Positions 16,033-18,333 of a stretch of 18,333 nt of DNA are shown here, in pieces. The notes beneath the pieces are model-generated. The model ran no database searches. It saw nothing but the letters and a program-made list of their open reading frames with translations, and had not been told where the DNA came from. Position 1 is the first letter of the stretch. Every line of letters starts with the position of its first letter. Source of the DNA: Prolixibacteraceae bacterium (GTDB lineage: Bacteria > Bacteroidota > Bacteroidia > Bacteroidales > Prolixibacteraceae); contig SKHV01000013.1 of the NCBI GenBank assembly GCA_007116765.1, positions 1 through 18,333 of the forward strand. The letters run 5' to 3'. Both the position numbers and the translations under genes were made by a program.

Positions 16033-16830
16033 TCAGGGCTTGTATTGCTCCATTTCGGGCAATAATTTTTTGAGTGCTTCTACCCTGTTTTTGCTTACCG
16101 GGTGCGTACTAAGAAACTCAGGCATATCGGCACCACCATGAGCCGACATACGTTCCCAAAACCGGATTGATTCTTCGGGATTATAACCGGCCATAGTTAA
16201 AAAGATTAATCCCAACCTGTCGGCTTCGTATTCGTGCTTGCGCGAATAAGGTAACATTACACCTACCTGCGAACCCAAACCATAAGCGCTTAAAAAGATG
16301 TTGCGCGTTTTCTCAGGCTGTTCACGTATAGCCACATCGAGGGCTATACCTCCAAGTTGGGTAAGTAAACCATGACTCATGCGTTCGTTACCATGGCGGG
16401 CAACCGCATGTGCAATTTCGTGACCCATTACCACAGCCACCCCATCCTCGTTCTGGCACAAAGGCATAATGCCTTCATAAAACACAATTTTACCGCCCGG
16501 CATTGCCCAGGCATTGGGAGTTGGGTCATTTACTAAATTGAACTCCCATTTAAAGTTTGTCAGCCTGTCATTCATGCCATTGTCTTTCATAAATTGCTCA
16601 ACCGATGCAGCAATTTTTTTCCCGCTATTTTGCACCATTTGGTAATACTGCCCAGATGTAACTACATTATTGGTGTCGAGAAATTCCTGATAGCTGGTAA
16701 GGCTCATGGCTACCAATTGCGACTCAGGCAGCAAATTCAATTGCCGGCGGCCAATAATAGGTATGGTTGAACACGATTGGATAATTATTACAACAACTAT
16801 CAATAAACCAATTAGGCTGTGTTTTTTCAT
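16033..16830 (-). CDS. M48-family periplasmic metalloprotease lipoprotein
   Basis: This 265-residue protein has a signal peptide ending in IIQSC (lipidated Cys20) and one soluble M48 peptidase domain. The zinc-binding motif HEIAH is at 137-141 in the wider context GHEIAHAVARHGNERM, the third ligand lies in EYEADRLG (Glu200), and STHP at 241-244 is the conserved C-terminal motif. PNAWAMPGGKIVFYEGI ahead of the active site is also typical of this branch (LoiP/YcaL/BepA-like, without TPR repeats). Relatives cut misfolded outer-membrane proteins in the periplasm. No acidic export signal follows the Cys, which fits a periplasm-facing location. It begins 31 bases after folD on the same strand, so read-through is likely. 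It is unlike the Ste24-type M48 protein elsewhere in the window, which is multi-pass. Confidence 0.93.
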   Translation of the reverse strand: MKKHSLIGLLIVVVIIIQSCSTIPIIGRRQLNLLPESQLVAMSLTSYQEFLDTNNVVTSGQYYQMVQNSGKKIAASVEQFMKDNGMNDRLTNFKWEFNLVNDPTPNAWAMPGGKIVFYEGIMPLCQNEDGVAVVMGHEIAHAVARHGNERMSHGLLTQLGGIALDVAIREQPEKTRNIFLSAYGLGSQVGVMLPYSRKHEYEADRLGLIFLTMAGYNPEESIRFWERMSAHGGADMPEFLSTHPVSKNRVEALKKLLPEMEQYKP

Positions 16831-16861
16831 GACTTCATTATTGTTGATTCAAGTTCAAAGA

Positions 16862-17737
16862 TTAGCTGTATATTTTATTTGTGGCCGCAAGCAAGGTGTT
16901 TTTTAATAACGAAACCCTTGTCATAGGCCCTACCCCGCCAGGAACGGGAGTTATGTATGAACATTTAGAGGATACCTCGTCGAATTTTACATCGCCTTTC
17001 AGCCTGAAACCGCTTTTAGTTTCCGACGACGGTACGCGAGTAGTCCCCACATCGATAACAACAGCTCCTTCTTTTACCATATTGGCCTTTAAAAATTCGG
17101 GCGAACCAATGGCTGCAATGAGTATATCGGCCGAGGCACATACTTCTGCGAGGTTTTTTGTACGGCTGTGGGCAACCGTAACCGTGGTGTTCATTTCTTT
17201 TTGCGACATGAGCACGCTCATGGGGCGGCCAACAATGTTGCTGCGGCCAACCACCACGCAGTTTTTGCCCGATGTTTCAATCTTATATCGTTTCAATAAT
17301 TCAACAATACCATAAGGTGTAGCCGAAACAAACGATGGCAAACCAATTACCATTCGCCCCACGTTTTCGGGGTGAAAGCCGTCAACATCCTTCCTTGGGT
17401 CAATAGCTTCAATTACTTTCTGTTCCGAAATATGTTTGGGCAAAGGCAATTGCACAATGAAACCATCCACATCGGGGTTGTTGTTCAGTTCGGCAACTTT
17501 GGCAAGCAATTCTTCTTCGGTAACATCGTCCTCATAACGGTGCAACGAAGATTTAAAACCAACCGATTCACAATCCTTAATTTTGAATGCAACATAGGTC
17601 TCGCTCCCGCCATCGTGGCCAACCAAAACAGCCGATAAGTGAGGTACTTTTTGGCCCTTTGCTGCGAGCTCTTTTACTTGTTCTGCAATTTCAGCTTTAA
17701 TTTCGGCTGCTATTTTATTTCCTTCAATTAGCTTCAT
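16862..17737 (-). CDS. folD: Bifunctional methylenetetrahydrofolate dehydrogenase / methenyltetrahydrofolate cyclohydrolase
   Basis: This cytoplasmic enzyme of one-carbon metabolism interconverts 5,10-methylene-, 5,10-methenyl- and 10-formyl-tetrahydrofolate, supplying purine and formyl-Met-tRNA synthesis. The 291-residue length is normal. The catalytic Tyr48-xxx-Lys52 pair is present in ETYVAFK, QLPLP with Gln96 follows at 96-100, then KDVDGFHP at 116-123 with Asp119. The NAD(P)-binding loop is VVGRSNIVGRP at 162-172, and PVPGGVGPMT at 264-273 is the family signature. All key residues are intact. It starts 11 bases after the ffh stop, so the two are probably co-transcribed. Confidence 0.97.
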   Translation of the reverse strand: MKLIEGNKIAAEIKAEIAEQVKELAAKGQKVPHLSAVLVGHDGGSETYVAFKIKDCESVGFKSSLHRYEDDVTEEELLAKVAELNNNPDVDGFIVQLPLPKHISEQKVIEAIDPRKDVDGFHPENVGRMVIGLPSFVSATPYGIVELLKRYKIETSGKNCVVVGRSNIVGRPMSVLMSQKEMNTTVTVAHSRTKNLAEVCASADILIAAIGSPEFLKANMVKEGAVVIDVGTTRVPSSETKSGFRLKGDVKFDEVSSKCSYITPVPGGVGPMTRVSLLKNTLLAATNKIYS

Positions 17738-17748
17738 TGTGTGTAATT

Positions 17749-18333
17749 TTATTGTCTGAATCCTTTAGACATATTTCCTATACGTTTGCCCTGGGCAACC
17801 ATTTTCATCATTTTACGTGTTTCGGTAAACTGCTTGAGCAAACGGTTCACTTCCTGCACCGAAGTACCCGAACCCGAAGCCACACGCTTGCGCCTTGTGC
17901 CGTTAAGCAACGAGGGGTCTTCACGCTCGGCTGGGGTCATTGAATGTATAATGGCTTCAATGTGCTTGAATGCATCGTCGTCGATATCAACATCCTTCAA
18001 AGCTTTTCCCATTCCGGGGATCATACCGGCCAGGTCTTTGAGGTTACCCATTTTTTTTACCTGGCTGATTTGCTTCAGAAAGTCATTAAAATTGAACTGG
18101 TCTTTTGCCAGTTTCTTTTGCATTTTGCGTGCTTCATCTGAATCGAACTGTTCCTGAGCCTTTTCAACCAGGGAAACAATATCGCCCATGCCCAAAATAC
18201 GGTCGGCCATACGTTCGGGATGGAACACGTCGAGCGCATCCATCTTTTCGCCTGTACCCACAAATTTGATGGGCTTGTTCACTATCGAACGGATCGAAAG
18301 TGCTGCACCACCGCGGGTATCACCATCGAGTTT
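17749..18333 (-). CDS. ffh: Signal recognition particle GTPase Ffh, C-terminal part (cut by window edge)
   Basis: The frame is open to base 18333, so the protein continues beyond the window; the GTG at 18282 is only an internal codon. The first visible residues, KLDGDTRGGAALSIR, contain the late G-domain motif of Ffh, followed by PIKFVGTGEKMDALDVFHP and the hinge MADRILGMGDIVSLVE. The M domain follows, with its Met-rich signal-peptide groove (KKMGNLKDLAGMIPGMGKAL, FTETRKMMKMV) and the RNA-binding helix-turn-helix with SGSGTSVQEVNRLLKQF. The protein ends NMSKGFRQ. Ffh with 4.5S RNA delivers nascent membrane proteins to FtsY. The visible part is intact. Confidence 0.97.
   Translation of the reverse strand, partial: KLDGDTRGGAALSIRSIVNKPIKFVGTGEKMDALDVFHPERMADRILGMGDIVSLVEKAQEQFDSDEARKMQKKLAKDQFNFNDFLKQISQVKKMGNLKDLAGMIPGMGKALKDVDIDDDAFKHIEAIIHSMTPAEREDPSLLNGTRRKRVASGSGTSVQEVNRLLKQFTETRKMMKMVAQGKRIGNMSKGFRQ

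Noticed and set aside
1..18333. tRNA, rRNA, CRISPR array, insertion sequence, prophage or attachment sites
   Set aside because: The only gap above 300 bases was read for cloverleaf, repeat-spacer and transposase signs and none was found; coding density is otherwise nearly complete.

Overview
This window looks like chromosomal DNA from a member of the Bacteroidota, most like the Bacteroidales/Marinilabiliales side of the phylum. This is inferred from gene content, not from a search. The signs are a TonB-dependent outer-membrane receptor next to surface-type lipoproteins, a YbbR-coaE gene pair, a small PUR-fold (DUF3276-type) protein, start sites without clear Shine-Dalgarno sequences, and a TAnnTTTG-type -7 box. 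I see no tRNA, rRNA, CRISPR array, insertion sequence or phage gene. Both edge genes are cut: the receptor frame is open through base 1 and the ffh frame is open through base 18333.

Region 1 (1-5803, + strand) is a cell-surface uptake or processing locus. It holds the barrel part of a TonB-dependent receptor, a right-handed beta-helix lipoprotein with an acidic stretch like a surface-export signal, a strong hairpin terminator, and two secreted propeller-type lipoproteins. The second of these carries the motifs of the 'esterase-like activity of phytase' family. No SusD-like gene is present.

Region 2 (12822 back to 5809, - strand) is the most unusual part. Three tightly packed genes (gaps of 10 and 11 bases) encode a large periplasmic von Willebrand A protein that resembles TssR of the Bacteroidota type VI secretion system, a 1036-residue protein fusing an ABC ATPase to a MacB/FtsX-type permease, and a Ste24-type membrane metalloprotease. 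No other type VI genes are visible, so this may be a separate envelope machine that uses a TssR-like part.

Region 3 (12823-13246) is an AT-rich divergent intergenic stretch. It holds a possible promoter for ybbR and a 41-codon open frame that would encode a basic amphipathic peptide.

Region 4 (13247-15565, + strand) is an overlapping housekeeping operon: a YbbR-domain membrane protein, dephospho-CoA kinase (coaE) and a TerB-DnaJ co-chaperone-like protein.

Region 5 (18333 back to 15585, - strand) holds ffh (partial), folD, an M48 lipoprotein metalloprotease, and a PUR-fold nucleic-acid-binding protein that has its own likely promoter.
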